DNA of 64,000 nt from Kudoa neothunni (taxonomy: Eukaryota; Cnidaria). Each line of letters opens with the position of its first letter. The first letter of the stretch is position 1. A program made the translations under genes and the position numbers. The stretch lies in assembly GCA_964304625.1 (NCBI GenBank), contig OZ199838.1, positions 930,001 through 994,000 on the forward strand, in the 5' to 3' direction. Under the pieces are notes generated by a model that searched no databases, had not been told where the DNA came from, and worked only from the letters and a program-made list of their open reading frames with translations. This document shows positions 51,369 through 64,000 of this stretch, one piece after another.

Positions 51369-54349
51369 ATGGATTATAATGAAACGACTCTTTTGTTAGA
51401 ATCTCAACCATCACTCAATTCAAAAGTGGATACGATCTCGAAAGATTTCAGAATTGATTTGGTATTGGTGGTGAAATGGAACGAATTAACCGAAACACAA
51501 CATTCATTTGTGGATCAATTTATGAGGGAAGCTAAAGCTGGATCAAAATTTAAAATCATCAGGGTACTCTAAATACGACCGAAATCAGTTGTCATCTCAT
51601 AACTCATAGTTGGAGTCTCCAAACATAACTTTCTATTTGATTAATGGTGATTTTGAAAGTTTGTGCAAACAAGCGGAACATCTGGGTGTGATGATGCCCC
51701 TCACGGGAAATCGTCATTTATCATTGATGGGACGTAGCGGAAAACATAAGACTAAGAAAAAATGTGTTTTCTCCAAATCGACCCCTGCAGATGAGGTTCA
51801 AATTTTCAGAGTTGAAAATATTCACAAGTTTAAAAACCACAATAACACCGAATTATTCTTTTCCCAGCCGGAACGTTCATTTTTAGTAATATAGAATTTA
51901 TCTATTTAAAAATAATAATAATAATACTTTGTAAATAGGTGTGGGCTATGTTGGAAGATATTACAATTTTTAATCAATCTAATGGGGAAGATTCAAAAGT
52001 TTACATCGGTAATAAAATATTTAGATTAATTAATCAATCAATTAAAAAATGTGGTTGATATTAATTATTTTTAATTCTTCAGGGTTGAGATCGTTGCGAG
52101 AAAATCACATTATTCATGACTTTTTTATGCTGCACAACGATGTCTACACCAACTATGTGGATCGAGACCATTACACTGAACATCACACCGTGCACATTGT
52201 AGACCATATCCATTATCTGGATCGAATATGGCGACAACCATTCTACCGACTTCCTCTTCTTCGCATTCAAAACTATTTCGGTGTTCGAATCTCTAGATGC
52301 TACGAATGGGTTCAATACTTTGTGGACACGTTGTGGTTGATTGTGATTCTTGGTCTGTTGACTGCGTTGTATGGAGTACAGCGAACAAAGTATATTTTCC
52401 ATAACACACTATAATTGACTATTCAGCATTATAATGTAGAGTGAAAGCTTTATTTGACAATTGCTTAACCCCAATATTTTCATTTATAGTAATATTTTGG
52501 AGTAATATTCTTATAAGAATGTCCATTGTTTTTATGTATTATTATTATTATTAAATAGGTATTTTATTTATTGAAGTGTGGAAACGAAAATACAAAACGA
52601 CCAAACTGAGATGGACTCACTCCGAATTGGACTATTTTTACAACACAGTAATCCATCATAAGTGATTTTTTGCTAAATTTTATGTAATTCAGCTAGAACA
52701 CATCCAAGATAGAAGAATCACTTCGAATAAATTTCTAACGTTCCTCATTCAGCTATTTTTCACAATTATATCTGTAATTTTTTATCAACTAATACTGTCA
52801 CCTTGAATTGTTTATAGTTGGCGCTGGTTTCAAGCTCAATTTGCGTGGTGATCGTTTCCAGACTATTTTGTAGAGAGGTACTGCTGAGAAACACCATACA
52901 CAAGATATTTTTGTCGGATATCATCTCGTGTACGTTGAATGCTATTTTGGTACTTGCATTGCAACCTTTGTTAAATTATTTTTGTAAAATTATCACCGAT
53001 CAAAGTACATTATTGAAAAGATCGATGATTCTTCTTTTACACCTTTTCAGATCATTTCTCCAGCGTTGGAAAATATCAGGACAAACTTCAAACCAACCAA
53101 TTAATTTTTTCACTTATTAACAATTTCGGTTGTAGTTTCTATTTGGCCTACATTAGAAAAGTAATTGGGTGTGATTTTTAGTGAATAACATCAATAAAAT
53201 TATCTAGTTTTATCGAGGTAAATACTTCTTCCTACCAAACAATTACGATGATTCGTGCGGAAAAAACGAAAACTGTTTCTATCTACTGTCACTACAACTG
53301 AATATTCTATCGTTACTTCAACCCATAAAACGTGTTATCATGGATATTATGATCCCGTAGGTTTTCTTGGGCTCGTTTCAACGTAGATAACTTTAAATCA
53401 GATTAATCAAGGAAAAGCTGACACGGAACAAAATCAACATACCTTCAACTGCCAGCCATTCATCAATCCAACAGTCTGAATCTACCAATCGCAAAGATAC
53501 TTCAGGAAACACTCTTTTCGATCATATCATGAGGGAATATAACATGCCAAAGTTGCCAGATGTTGGAGCACTTCATTTTAAGGATAAAAGTAATTTTTTC
53601 TATTCTAAATTTTGTATTATTATTTTTTTATAAATTCTACGTGAATTCACATTTAGTTTTGTCATTTGCTTGTATATCGGTACTTATTTCTATTTTCACG
53701 CATCGATATTAATCGAACTGGAGTCTAGATGTTTTCAACAGCTTCTCCCATTGGACCACTTTTCATACTATTGGCAACATTCATCGACCGTCTCTGTGAT
53801 TGCAAACGTTTGTTGTATGTATTCAGAAGACCATTGTTGAATAGAACTCAAACTATATGTAACTTAAACTTATAGTTTAATTCATTTCTCATTTAATATT
53901 ATCAATTGATGGAAAAAGATTCCTGGTATGATGTTTTGGAGTTGATCAGTTATGTCTCCATTATTAACAACGCATTTCTATTGGGCTTGACCTCTCAATT
54001 TGGTTACAATGCGTCTCAAGGAAGATATTGCAGTAATTTGGCCGAAGGACAACTATCAACCCAACCAAACACCATAAATCTATGGATAATCATTGGATTT
54101 CAAGTAGATATAATCATTGTTTTCTTGATGCATCGATCTTGTTAAAATATTAGAATGTATTACTGGCCATCAAAATTTATGCATCTTATACGAGCCCCCG
54201 AAAAGAATTCGTAACCTGATATACTCTTGTAGATACACAAAAATGTTTCAATACTTTATCATGAGTCTTACTGCTTTTTCCATCGCGTTGGTCGTATATT
54301 CCATACATTTGGAATGATTACAAAAATCAAGATTCCGATAAGCATATAG
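51369..54349 (+). CDS. anoctamin (TMEM16) membrane protein
   Basis: Anoctamins are dimeric calcium-regulated lipid scramblases or chloride channels. Supported exons: 51369-51563, 51610-51885, 51939-52008, 52083 to about 52360-52410, 52559-52647, 52693-52773, 52818-53004, 53051-53160, 53208-53356, 53402-53589, 53657-53679, 53729-53858, 53919-54103, 54154-54210 and a last exon from 54233. The N-terminal cytosolic region precedes RIQNYFGVRISRCYEWVQYF, the usual entry to helix 1. Later come FIEVWKRK, FYRGKYFF with GKNENC (the FYxGRF..GGC region), IMIPLIKEK, SPIGPLFILL, VFRRPLL and WYDVLELISYVSIINNAFLL. The subfamily is unclear: parts resemble ANO10, the FYRG block ANO1-7. Splicing between helices 1 and 2 (52350-52559) is unresolved; a 12-nt microexon TAATATTTTGGA at about 52489 would fit. 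The final exon and stop are tentative. Confidence 0.85.
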
Positions 54350-57300
54350 ATTTGGCGTGGTTCTAATTTTAAATAAATTTCTAGTTTTTTTAATTTTAAT
54401 ATTTTTAGAAATATAACCTACAAATCTAACGAAGAATTTAATGTGATATTAGATAAAAATATAAAATTTTCAAGTTCTAAATTAAAATATTTATTAGTTT
54501 ATTTAAAAATTATTACTCGTTATAAATGGAAATAAGATGATTATTTTTTTATTATGAAATAGAATTTAGTTGAGTTACTTTGATATAATTAAATTTATCT
54601 ATGCTTTAAAACTAAAATAAGTAGATTCTCGTGATTTTTATTAGAAAAAAAAATAAAACCTAAAGTTTATGCTTCCAACATAAAACATAATTAAAGGAGT
54701 CATTATCTTAACTCACTCATGAATTAAAACACTTGTTTATTAATGTTAGTGTATATAATCTTAGAAATGGAAGACAAAACATTGTCATATTTTTTCATTT
54801 ATAAAAACTTAATTCTTGCGTAAAAACAATGCTTTTAATTATATTTATTCTAAAATCAATGATATAACTATCATAAAACTATAGAATAATTTTGATTTCG
54901 AATTTTATTAATAACTATCGCGAACTGTCCCTCGTCGCCTGGGGAAGATTTCGCGTACAGACGTTATTTAATGCCAGTGGCTCTTAACATGAAAACGAAT
55001 TTCGTCATAACCACATAATATTATATAGTTCTGTTTACATATTTGTAATAAGACCTTTTTTAGTATAAAAATTAGAATTTTCATATGAAATTCATTCATC
55101 AAATTTTTGGCGTATTTAGCATATAACCGCATATTTTTCACACTTGTTGTAACAGTAACTTAATTTATTATTATTAATATATATATATATATGATGATAA
55201 AATTATATTATTTAAAATTGTGAAAAAATTACTAATGGATATCTTTAACACAATATCGGATTCGTAAATCATAAATAGGGATCATATAATCACTGATTTA
55301 ACTGCAAGAATATGCAAATGTTACTCAAAGTAGAAAAAATAATGCAAGAAGGATTGATACACAACGGATAAACTTTATTACAATTCAAGAATTTATAATT
55401 TAATTATGTAATTTATTATTTTTCTTTTCTTCACGATTGCATCGCAGTCACACTAAAGCTACTTAGTCTTCATACTGCTTTAGGTTTTTAGGAGGTGTAA
55501 GATCTACATAAATGTACGATGACACGTTGAAACTGAAATCTGAACATTTAATTAGATTTGGTAGAATTATATTGCCTAATAAGTTAATATATCGTGATCT
55601 TATCGGATCCCAATTATTTTTAAAATCTAAATTAAAATCCTCAACGTTTAGTTGTAGAGATCAGCACACACATTTTAAGATAATCATGTTAATTTCTAAG
55701 GAAGATGATTTTTTGAAGGGTTATCAGCGTCAAATCTTATAATTTCACATGTTCTTTTATATTTAGAAGGCAATAGTTGTCACAGAAAAATTTTCCAAAC
55801 GTGAAATTTACAAGTAATTGGCTCAGCGCTAAGGAAAAAATTAATTTAAAATTTTCTGGAGTTTCAAATCTTTATCGGTGGTTACAGAAAGTGTCTCCTC
55901 CTTTATAAATGACAAAATAAATATTAATCCATAAATGCACCAGCTTAAAACAACTTTTTTTCATATAAATAATACAAGCACTACTTATATGATTCGTTCT
56001 ATGGAAAATTATTAGCCATTAGATATATTTTCAAAAAATGAATATATTATGAATATTACGTTTTAACGTGAATCCAGTAATTTATAGATTGTATAAACAC
56101 ACAGTAATTCTATAAAAAAAGAAAAAATCTTTGCCATCTCATCATCTATAAATACCATTGTACAAAGTTAATACGCTTCCCGAGTCCGAGTTAAACATCA
56201 CGGTTGTAACACATGGCTAAAATTTTATAAATATAGTTCATTTTATTTCGATCAGAAGATATATTTTTCATATTTTGTACGGAATGAAATGTAACTATTT
56301 TACAGGTTTCTTATTGTATTCAGATTGTAGCATTTTTTGTTAACAAGCATAGAAATTAATTCCGGTCTGATTTACGTTGTGGCAGTAAACACTTGAAGTT
56401 TACTTGATTTGTTTTGTGGTTATGTTCTAGGTATACAAATTTAACTTCAAGTGTTTTCCCATCGGAGCTCACTCCAACCGTAATATGAGTCTGATAGGTT
56501 CCCAGTAAAGTTTTATTCTCTCTTACAACCTTTCATCTATTACGATAATGATGATCAAAACAGAAAATGTACTTTATAATAGTATTTCAATTTCTTATTA
56601 AATTTTTTGGAAAGGAACTCGCTTGACATACATAACTTTTTATCTCTCTTTCTAAGTCACATCATGATTTTTCTTCGTACAACTTTATGTATTCTAGTTG
56701 ACGAAAAAGGCTAAATTTGCGATTACACAAAAGAAATCACTCTCAGCACTGTCTCTATTATTTCTTATTCGCGCATATAATAATTACCATAAAGAAATTT
56801 ACATAAATGTTGAAAAAGTATTATTTATTATAATCATTAATATTAAATATAAACTATAGTTATTAAAAGTTTTTTAAGTTTATTTTCAAATACTTTTACA
56901 TAATTTTTTAGTCGCATCCGTTTTAAAGCATCCAAATAAGTACTATAAAATAATAGTGAGATACTGAATATCTTTTAACGAACAACAAGAAGTGTATATA
57001 TGCAGGCTTTGTACTTATAATAGATTTAATTCAGTTGGGTCGATTTGAGGATGGATCATCCACTTCCAGTCTCAAAACAGCCTGGAAATACTCAATTATG
57101 ATAATATAACATCAGATATTATTTCAATGATAGTTATTTGCATATAAATAAATTATAATTTTATACTTTTACGCCACCAATTATTGTTAGAACCGACTTA
57201 AAAGGCTGATTATTATCGTAAAATCTATATAGTAAATTTTAACACAAAAATTTAAAATTTAATAGAAAAAAATATGTTTAAGTAATAATGAAAATCATAA

Positions 57301-57469
57301 GCCTAACCAGTTTCAGAATTAGGAGGAATTCGTTTTCGTGGCAATTAGAAAATATATTGAAATTTCGGATTAAGCCATCGAAACAAAATAACTTAAATTT
57401 TGTAAGCATCATACTTCAACTATTTTGATTATGAAATTTAAATTATGATCGTTTCTTTGAAGGAGTGTT
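54350..57469. other. AT-rich intergenic
   Basis: No gene is supported. A hairpin with perfect 14-bp arms, AAACACTTGAAGTT (56387-56400) and AACTTCAAGTGTTT (56443-56456), separated by 42 nt, is the clearest structure. A 76-codon frame at 55512-55742 has no family match. Confidence 0.4.
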
Positions 57470-58450
57470 CCAATCCCGGCGTTCATTTAAAAATTTCGTA
57501 GCCCGGCACCAACGCTAAATAATTTAAGGTCAGCATCGTATTTTTGTCATTCCCGAATTATTTTGATCCTGTTAAAGTGTTGTCTAAAACGTTATTTTTG
57601 GTCCGGAGGATTTTTGGAAGTTGAATTCTGGCCCGGTTCGGGAACTGTGTGTACCACTAACTTTTAAAGAGATAGAAAAATAGAAAAAGTAATAGACAGA
57701 AGAAAACATATGAAAATTAATTGATATTGCTAAAATTAGCGTCGCTTGATCCGTCAAAAACATTAGTGCACTTTCCCCAAACAAAAGAATAAAAATCGCT
57801 TATATATCAACATCAATAATTTATATAATTAGATGAAATAAGAGTACAACCATCTGTAATGAATTTAATCACTGAAAGTTCAACATAGCGGATGGTTTCA
57901 ATTAGATCCTCGGACCCATCGCTTACGTTATAATTCTTCAATCTATTCTATTATAGCATTTTCTATCAATTCGCTATTAATAATGCAAATACTGACTTTT
58001 TCTCATATATTAAACCACTAATAAAACCTTCGGAGTATGTTTATCGAGGCAAATACATTAAAACTCCCCACATAGAGAGTATACCTGCACGAACATCTAA
58101 ATTTACACACTAAATTTATATAAAAAGTCAGATAGCAACAGTTAATCATCATTTGATAGATCATATAAAGGGGAAATTAACTCCAACCAACCATCAACAG
58201 GTCATAAGCAGATGTTAATCTTACAATTTAACTCATGTAATTCGTTTAACAAACTTTGGATCAACAAAATCACTATATTCTAAACAGTTATGGGAATATT
58301 TCATAATGTGAGAACGATTTAAAGATTTTTTGAAACGTGGTAATTTCTAAAAAATTCAGAAATATCTATCTTTAACAAGGGTCGACAACCTACGACTCGC
58401 GAGTCGCCTGTGGCTCCCCACCCTACGCGCTTGACATAAATTACAATATC
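57470..58450. mobile_element. probable hAT element remains
   Basis: At 58379-58430 the sequence AGGGTCGACAACCTACGACT, then CGCGAGTCGC and TGTGGCTCCCC, closely resembles the very common hAT/Charlie-type end AGGGGTCGGCAACC..GGCTCGCGAGCC. GC-richer sequence with GTAGCCCGGCACC and TCTGGCCCGG motifs at 57475-57650 could be internal or opposite-end sequence of the same or a related element. No transposase was recognised between them, so the boundaries are guesses. Confidence 0.4.
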
Positions 58451-58639
58451 TAAGGATAAAACTCGAAGAAATTATATTATTCCAAGTCGCCGAACTCGTT
58501 TTCACGTTCAAATTTTGAATTTTCATCGGACATAAATAATCATTTTTGACGGAAATATATGGGTATTGAAATGAGTGTATGGTTCTCCAATCTCACCAAC
58601 TAGAACTAATTTTCTTAATTTTCAACTTAAGAGTTTAAT

Positions 58640-59200
58640 ATAGAAATAAATGATTCAGAAAAACAAATAACGTATAAATAATAAAAAATTCCTCATAGAA
58701 CATCGTCCTATGCTTATGCAATAATTAAAGAAGCAACATAACTCTAAATGATTTACTAGTCCTAAACCCTAGAAGAGAACCATATTGCTTAAAATCACTG
58801 GAAGAAACGGATACATATAACATGGATACAAAAAGAGATAATATCGTTAAAATATGGAAAAAAGGTTACAAATTGCTATCGGTGTTCAACAATCATTGGA
58901 GGCGCAAATATCTGCTTAGTCTGCGAGAAAAATACAACGAAAGCCTACTACAAAAATCGTGCTCAGATAAAATTCCTAAATAAGATAATGTGGTGTTAGT
59001 GAGAGATGAAGGTTCTAAATTTAACTGGAAAATAGCCAGGATTGTTGAAGTAAGTAAAAGTAATGACAATCTTATTAGATCTGTAATCATCAAATTCGGA
59101 AATGGGAAAACTTCCAAAAGCTCACTCTCCTATCTCTACCCTTTGGAGATAGATATATGCTAGCTTTTTGAGGGGGAGTGTTACGGATTAGTTGTTGTTT
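58640..59200 (+). mobile_element. BEL/Pao-like LTR retrotransposon fossil, 3' coding end
   Basis: This partial fossil shows the last part of an integrase region: a WRRKYLLSLR block near 58900, a short beta-barrel-like region with VVLVRDEG, WKIARIVEV and a LYPLEI end near 59150. This order is typical of the C-terminal integrase of BEL/Pao elements. It is followed by a purine-rich run (GAGGGGGAG) and TGTTACGG at about 59181, which looks like the start of the 3' LTR. The LTR itself is soon lost in the next element. No upstream pol, gag or 5' LTR is recognisable; the copy is truncated and not intact, and moderately old. Confidence 0.65.
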
Positions 59201-59239
59201 TTACATTAATAAGTTGTATTTATAACACGCGGCTAAAAA

Positions 59240-60340
59240 TATCTGACACTTCCGAAGACTTCGGTTCAAATTGACCCCAAGTTTTTATTTTACGATTATA
59301 CTATAAAAAATATTTAAAAAGTAGAGAAATGATGTTTTATGAATTCTATAGACTCATTCTTTGGCAAAATGGTGATTAATATATCATTTAATCTGTGTTA
59401 ATACCTTATTAATAATTTCGGAGCCTGTTCGTAAATGATCGTACGAAAAATGATACTTTGCGTTCATTGTTTTAGTTGATAAGTTGAAGACTATATATTC
59501 CTAACGCAACAAAAAGATTATATAAATTTATAAAAATTTGATTCGAATTATCTAATTATTTGTAAAATTCTTACATTTCTTCGATGAATGAACTGAGCAA
59601 TAGTGTTGTTTGTTGCGATATGAGCATGTGGTTTGAGTTTTATATCAGTTACTCGAGGACAATATTCACATCGGCATCTTTTGGCTATTCGGAAACTGTT
59701 AGTCTGGATCCCTTGATAGGGTGATTTTGTTTTGACAATTTTCCCTTTCTGTAGATTTCATCCTTGAGAGGTGGTTGATAGAGAACTTGAGCGATTTCCA
59801 TTAAAAATATTTTAGTTTCGTCCTTTCTATCTATTAACTGATAGTGTAAATGTATTTTTTAAACTATTTTAAAGGGATTCTTCAACTCAAAATATTTGTG
59901 TAATCTGATAAAAGCAGGGTTTTTCGCTAGATTAGGGGATAAAAAAACAAACTGAAAAAGTATTACGGTCCACGTGAAAATAAATAATAATTGTTATTTT
60001 CGGTTATGTATTAAATTATGATTTATAGAAAATGGAAAGAAAAATATTTTTCCCGAAAGAGAATCCAAATTATTATTTTAAACGATAAATTAGCTATTAA
60101 ACATTCGATTATATTTTACGATCATTCCCTAACAGATTACGAATAATTACGTAAAGATTTAACAGGATTGATTGTTATATTTCACATTGTTTTACTAAAA
60201 AACTAGTCGATAGAAATCGAAAATACCAGAAAGCTGAATAGGTAACAATTTTTAGAATTAATTTATCAAATAATAATCTGGGGTCAATTTGGCCCCAAAG
60301 GACCTCTGAAGATTGTTTTTTAACGACTTTAGAAGGTTAA
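59240..60340 (-). mobile_element. decayed piggyBac-like element
   Basis: The left side has GGTTCAAATTGACCCC at 59262-59277 and the right side GGGGTCAATTTGGCCCC at 60281-60297, an inverted pair. The right end runs to TTAA at 60337-60340, reading inward CCTTCTAAAG. On the minus strand near 59700-59600 the peptide RIAKRCRCEYCPRVTDIK resembles the Cys-rich C-terminus of piggyBac transposases. Other transposase parts are not recognisable. The left boundary is uncertain and may cut the LTR of the BEL/Pao fossil. Confidence 0.5.
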
Positions 60341-60756
60341 TTTACATTCAACAATAAAGAGATGACAATCTTGTTCGTGTGCAGATGCATCAAACAACTT
60401 TCAAACCATCTATATCTAAGACTTCCTTAAACACAATTTAAGAAGATAATAAAAAATTTTGTGAGGAATTCAGTATTTAAATGTATATAACTGAAATAAT
60501 TTTATTTATCATTTGTTGTATTTTAATATAAACTTTAAAAATTATATTGAAAAATTAATATATATGCATGACAATAATACATTGTATGACGAAAAATTTT
60601 CTACCAACCATGTCTATGAATAATCGAAAATATTAATTAAAAAAATCAAAATAATCTCATTATTAAAAACGAATAAAAACATCACATATAAAGTATCATG
60701 ATAAACATAGATTGTTGTAAAAATAAGCAAAAATCAGACAACGAATGAGTCAGAAA

Positions 60757-63700
60757 TTAATTTTGATTGTCAAAAAAGTCTATTAGCCAACTCTATGGAA
60801 TAAATAAAACAATACGAAAATCATTTGGCTATCAACTACCTTGTAATTAGCTAAATCAGTATCAGTAAATTCACTGATATGACTGAGTCTGATTGATTCG
60901 CCTGCTAAATATAAATTTATTTGTGAGAATAATTAAGGTAAGTAAAAATCGAAATTTATTATTACTTTCATCCAATGTAATCCATCTTCCATAATAATCC
61001 TAGAAATCAGGTTATATTCTAACACAAGATGAGAGTAAATAAAACTAGATTCCGTTACAGTAAGGAAGGAGAAGTTCTTAAGCTTTGAGTGAATAAGCTC
61101 CATATTGGTTTCCGAAATTGGAGTGAAATTTGAAACCACTTTATCACGTTCTAATTTGAGAATGCATACGATGATAAAATTGAGAGGCCCATTTGATGAA
61201 TCTGTAAAGATTAATCCAAATAATATATCGACTAGTTAGATGTTTATATAAAATGGGGACCGACCATTGCTGAGTTGGCTTAAAATTTGATTTGAAGTCT
61301 TTAGAGAATACATACACATATCTCCCAAAACTTGCACCCTAGAATAGCGAAAAATTTAAACTTCAACATATGATAATTGCACACCCACCCGCACGCTTTA
61401 ATATAGGTGTCATTGGTTTTTAAAACGAAACGGCAGATACTATTCACAACTGAGAATAACATCGGTTTACCATTAACATCAGGAATATGGAAAATGTAGT
61501 TGAGCATGTAATAGAAGTCGATTTTAATGAGTTGAATGAAACACATTGTGGCATACTATTGTAGGTCCATGAGATACAAAAGAAACCTTTACCTCGAAAC
61601 AATAATTTTATTACTTTAGCAGCAGTCTCATCACCAATAATGATCAATTTTGATAGATTCCTCATGATGGATTCCATTTCTGAGGTACTGGTAATTCTCG
61701 GAGCCTAAAAATGATATATCTGTATTTCTAATTAATTGGTCCAGAGGCAATCACTGTCAACATAATACTCTCTAGTAGCAGATTCAACACACTGACATCA
61801 CTTGGGGGGAATTCTTTGCACGTGAACATGTTGTCGACCAAAAGTTTCAAGAGACGCACTGCAATAGTAACAACCTTTTCTCCGTTTTTAGCACGACTAA
61901 ATGTAAAAAATACGAATTATAATCAATAGGACAGAAAAAAATAATTACATATTCACTGCTTTATCTGGATAATACCAAAGAAGCACAGCTATAAATTCGC
62001 CGACTTTCTAGGAGAAAGGATGAGAAAAGATTGCCGTCATAAGAATTACATCGAGAAAATATTTGTTGTCGAATGCATATATTTGCATCACTCTGTCGAA
62101 ATATGCAGCCAAATAGTCGTTGTGGATATCTGTAGACGATACCAGACTGATGCATATATCACACAGTGACTAAAACACAATGAAATAATCCAACTTCGTC
62201 TGACCCTTCTCAAAATGTTAACCGCAAATCGAATTAAGATCTCACATTAAAAACTGAACAATATGCAACATTATAAGGTGTTTCTAGTTGTCTAAGTAGT
62301 GAATTGTTCCAAACGATAACATTCTACAACATAACCTCAATCACTCCCTTAATACACAATACGCAACCAACCCCATAAGAATCTTCAACATCACACAAAT
62401 AAATTATAATTTCACAACATTTATTAACAACATCAATTCCTAAAAACAGTATAACACATAAAATTCATATCAATTTTATAATAGGTAATAAACTTTTATA
62501 AAATTTCCAAACGGTTAAAAACAGCATTGGCAGTAGTCGGGAGTATGGTAATTCGATATACATCTGTGGAAATATAATTAAATATAAATTCCAACCAACT
62601 TCTAACTATCTACTTGCAATAAATAATACAATGCATCAATCGAATGAAGAATGTGTTTATTGAAGGGTAGGTGGAACGTTCGATTATATCAATAAGGAGG
62701 CATGAGAATTCATGAACAATATAGTTAGGAGGTTCGATCAAACTAAAAATAAGTAAAAAATTGATTTTAAATCTCATGAATAAAGTTCTATTACGATTTT
62801 ATGCACCGGGCTGCAACAGCGTTGTTTATAGTTGGACTTCGTAGCCAATGCGAAAGGAGATCAAATCTCTAAAAGCATATATTTTAGAGTATTTTGTGTT
62901 AGAATTACGTTGAATGAGCTGATGAATTTACATCGGGATAAATAATTTGTTTCAAACAAAGACAGTAGCTAATCAAATTACAACATACCCCCAAATGATC
63001 TATTGAATAATCAAAAAATTGTATGCGCAAAATGATTCATTATCACTTCTGACGCATTGAATGTTGATCTTGTTTAGGGATAAACACAATGAACGATATA
63101 GCTTTCCAAGATCACGAATAAATGCAGGATTGCAGTCAGGGTTGTGAACTCCAGACGCAATTAGTGTTAGGTGAAAGTAATAGTTTTCCAAATACTGAAT
63201 CCTAAATTCAAAGGTTATGAAATATAGTTAAAGTTTTTTCGGTCATACGCATTATTGACGCCATCCAGATTTTCTATCAATGCAGACAAAAGAGAGTGAA
63301 GGCGTTCAATGAAATTGTAAAAGTCGAACACACAAATAATCTCCACGATAAACTGAAAGGGAGGAAAAATTAAGGAAATTATTTATAAGGTAAAACAACC
63401 CGTACTGAATATATCACGAAAATTAGATCCCTGGTTTTAAATCCATTGTTCTCGATAAAAGTTGACATTTCCGAGACCCAATTGTCAAAAATATCAGTGT
63501 ATAAATTAGGTGTTGAGGATTCTGAGGGGATTATGGCATCAACTGTTTTGCGATCTAGAGGTTGGCCTTGTTTTTGGTTGGAATCACGGGGATTTGTATT
63601 AGGAAAATTCACTTCCAACTCTCCCAAGTTGTACAAAGTGAATACACTCAAGATTTGATTTCCATTCGCAATATGACTGTCAAGTATTTCTTCGAAACTA

Positions 63701-64000
63701 TCATTTGTGACGATACCATCTTGCGAGAACTATCTCAAAATAATTCTATTAGCTAATTTCGAATTTTAGAGGCTACTCTCAATTATATTACTATCATTAA
63801 TGCGCACATATTATAATGGTTTCACTCGAGTTATTTTATGACAGAAAATTAATTGACTGCCACAGAGTTATAATTACATTATGTTTTTCCCGTTTTCTTA
63901 ACAAAAATTTCTGATTTAAATTTAAATCGACGTTTATTTTTAATCCTTCAGTACACAATAGTCCAATTTGCAAAAGATTTGATGAAACACATATAAAACT
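60757..64000 (-). CDS. unrecognised helical-repeat protein, 5' end outside window
   Basis: A many-exon minus-strand gene enters from the right edge (HIKSFANWTI near 63970). It ends at the stop 60759-60757 after ANYK joined to SWLIDFFDNQN. Supported exons include 63751-63411 (FSQDGIVTNDSFEEILDSHI onward), then FIVEIICVFDFYNFIERLHS and YLENYYFHLTLIASGVHNP. RFDLLSHWLRSPTINNAVA, LIEPPNYIVHEFSCLLIDI and SLCDICISLVSSTDIHNDYL follow. The last are AVRLLKLLVDNMFTC, KLIIIGDETAAK joined to YATMCFIQLIKIDFYYMLNY, and ESIRLSHISEFTDTDL. Introns are about 40-90 nt. The sequence is all-helical, with Leu-rich paired helices as in HEAT-type solenoids. Weak similarity of order to importin-13/transportin-3 karyopherins (LCDICISL.. 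then FSHPF..LLWYY) suggests a transport receptor, but I would not rely on it. Confidence 0.5.

Noticed and set aside
52079-52402. Minus-strand frame inside the anoctamin gene
   Set aside because: Antisense shadow of the exon encoding the entry to helix 1, which matches the anoctamin family.
55512-55742. 76-codon plus-strand frame in intergenic DNA
   Set aside because: Composition is only slightly better than random and no neighbouring exons or family match were found.

Overview
The window reads as nuclear DNA of a small-intron animal. It is very AT-rich (about three quarters A+T) and has no bacterial-style gene packing. Its genes are split by GT-AG introns that are mostly 38-60 nt long. The recognisable genes are conserved metazoan ones: DHX34, VTI1B, SCYL1, HUS1, TCTP, an anoctamin and a probable GEMIN7. 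They are surrounded by decayed DNA transposons typical of animals (pogo/Tigger, piggyBac, IS630/Tc1, hAT) and a BEL/Pao-like fossil. Tiny introns, low GC and compact genes would suit a streamlined or parasitic animal lineage, but the species cannot be fixed from this sequence.

Layout, left to right. 1-3014: AT-rich, no gene seen. 3015-10859 (+): an unrecognised type I membrane glycoprotein, interrupted by a 5.3-kb intron filled with element debris. 11598-12607 (-): a broken IS630/Tc1-like transposase. 15355-16287 (+): an unrecognised six-exon gene with consistent splice phases. 16560-18910 (-): a decayed Tigger element. 20035-24045 (+): DHX34. 24746-25520: an ATTTA-type tandem-repeat block. 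29185-30305 (+): VTI1B. 34788-37532 (-): SCYL1. 37848-39054 (+): HUS1, divergent from SCYL1. 39268-40840 (-): a piggyBac relic. 41424-42877: a TTAA-bounded piggyBac-type interval. 44100-44760 (-): a second IS630/Tc1 relic. 44947 onward: a Tigger-type terminus. 45912-46627 (-): TCTP. 49898-50143 (+): probable GEMIN7. 50255-50826 (+): an unrecognised small gene. 51369-54349 (+): the anoctamin. 57470-60340: hAT, BEL/Pao and piggyBac remains. 60757-64000 (-): an unrecognised helical protein that runs off the right edge.

The host genes do not form a pathway. They serve mRNA surveillance (DHX34), vesicle fusion and retrograde traffic (VTI1B, SCYL1), the DNA-damage clamp (HUS1), growth and calcium binding (TCTP), snRNP assembly (GEMIN7) and lipid scrambling or ion conduction (anoctamin). 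The least explained items are the secreted/membrane glycoprotein at 3015-10859, with its microsatellite-encoded Thr/Ser stalk, and the coding-like block inside the TTAA-bounded interval at 41424-42877. All exon models were made by eye, by matching reading frames and splice phases, and have not been tested against transcripts.
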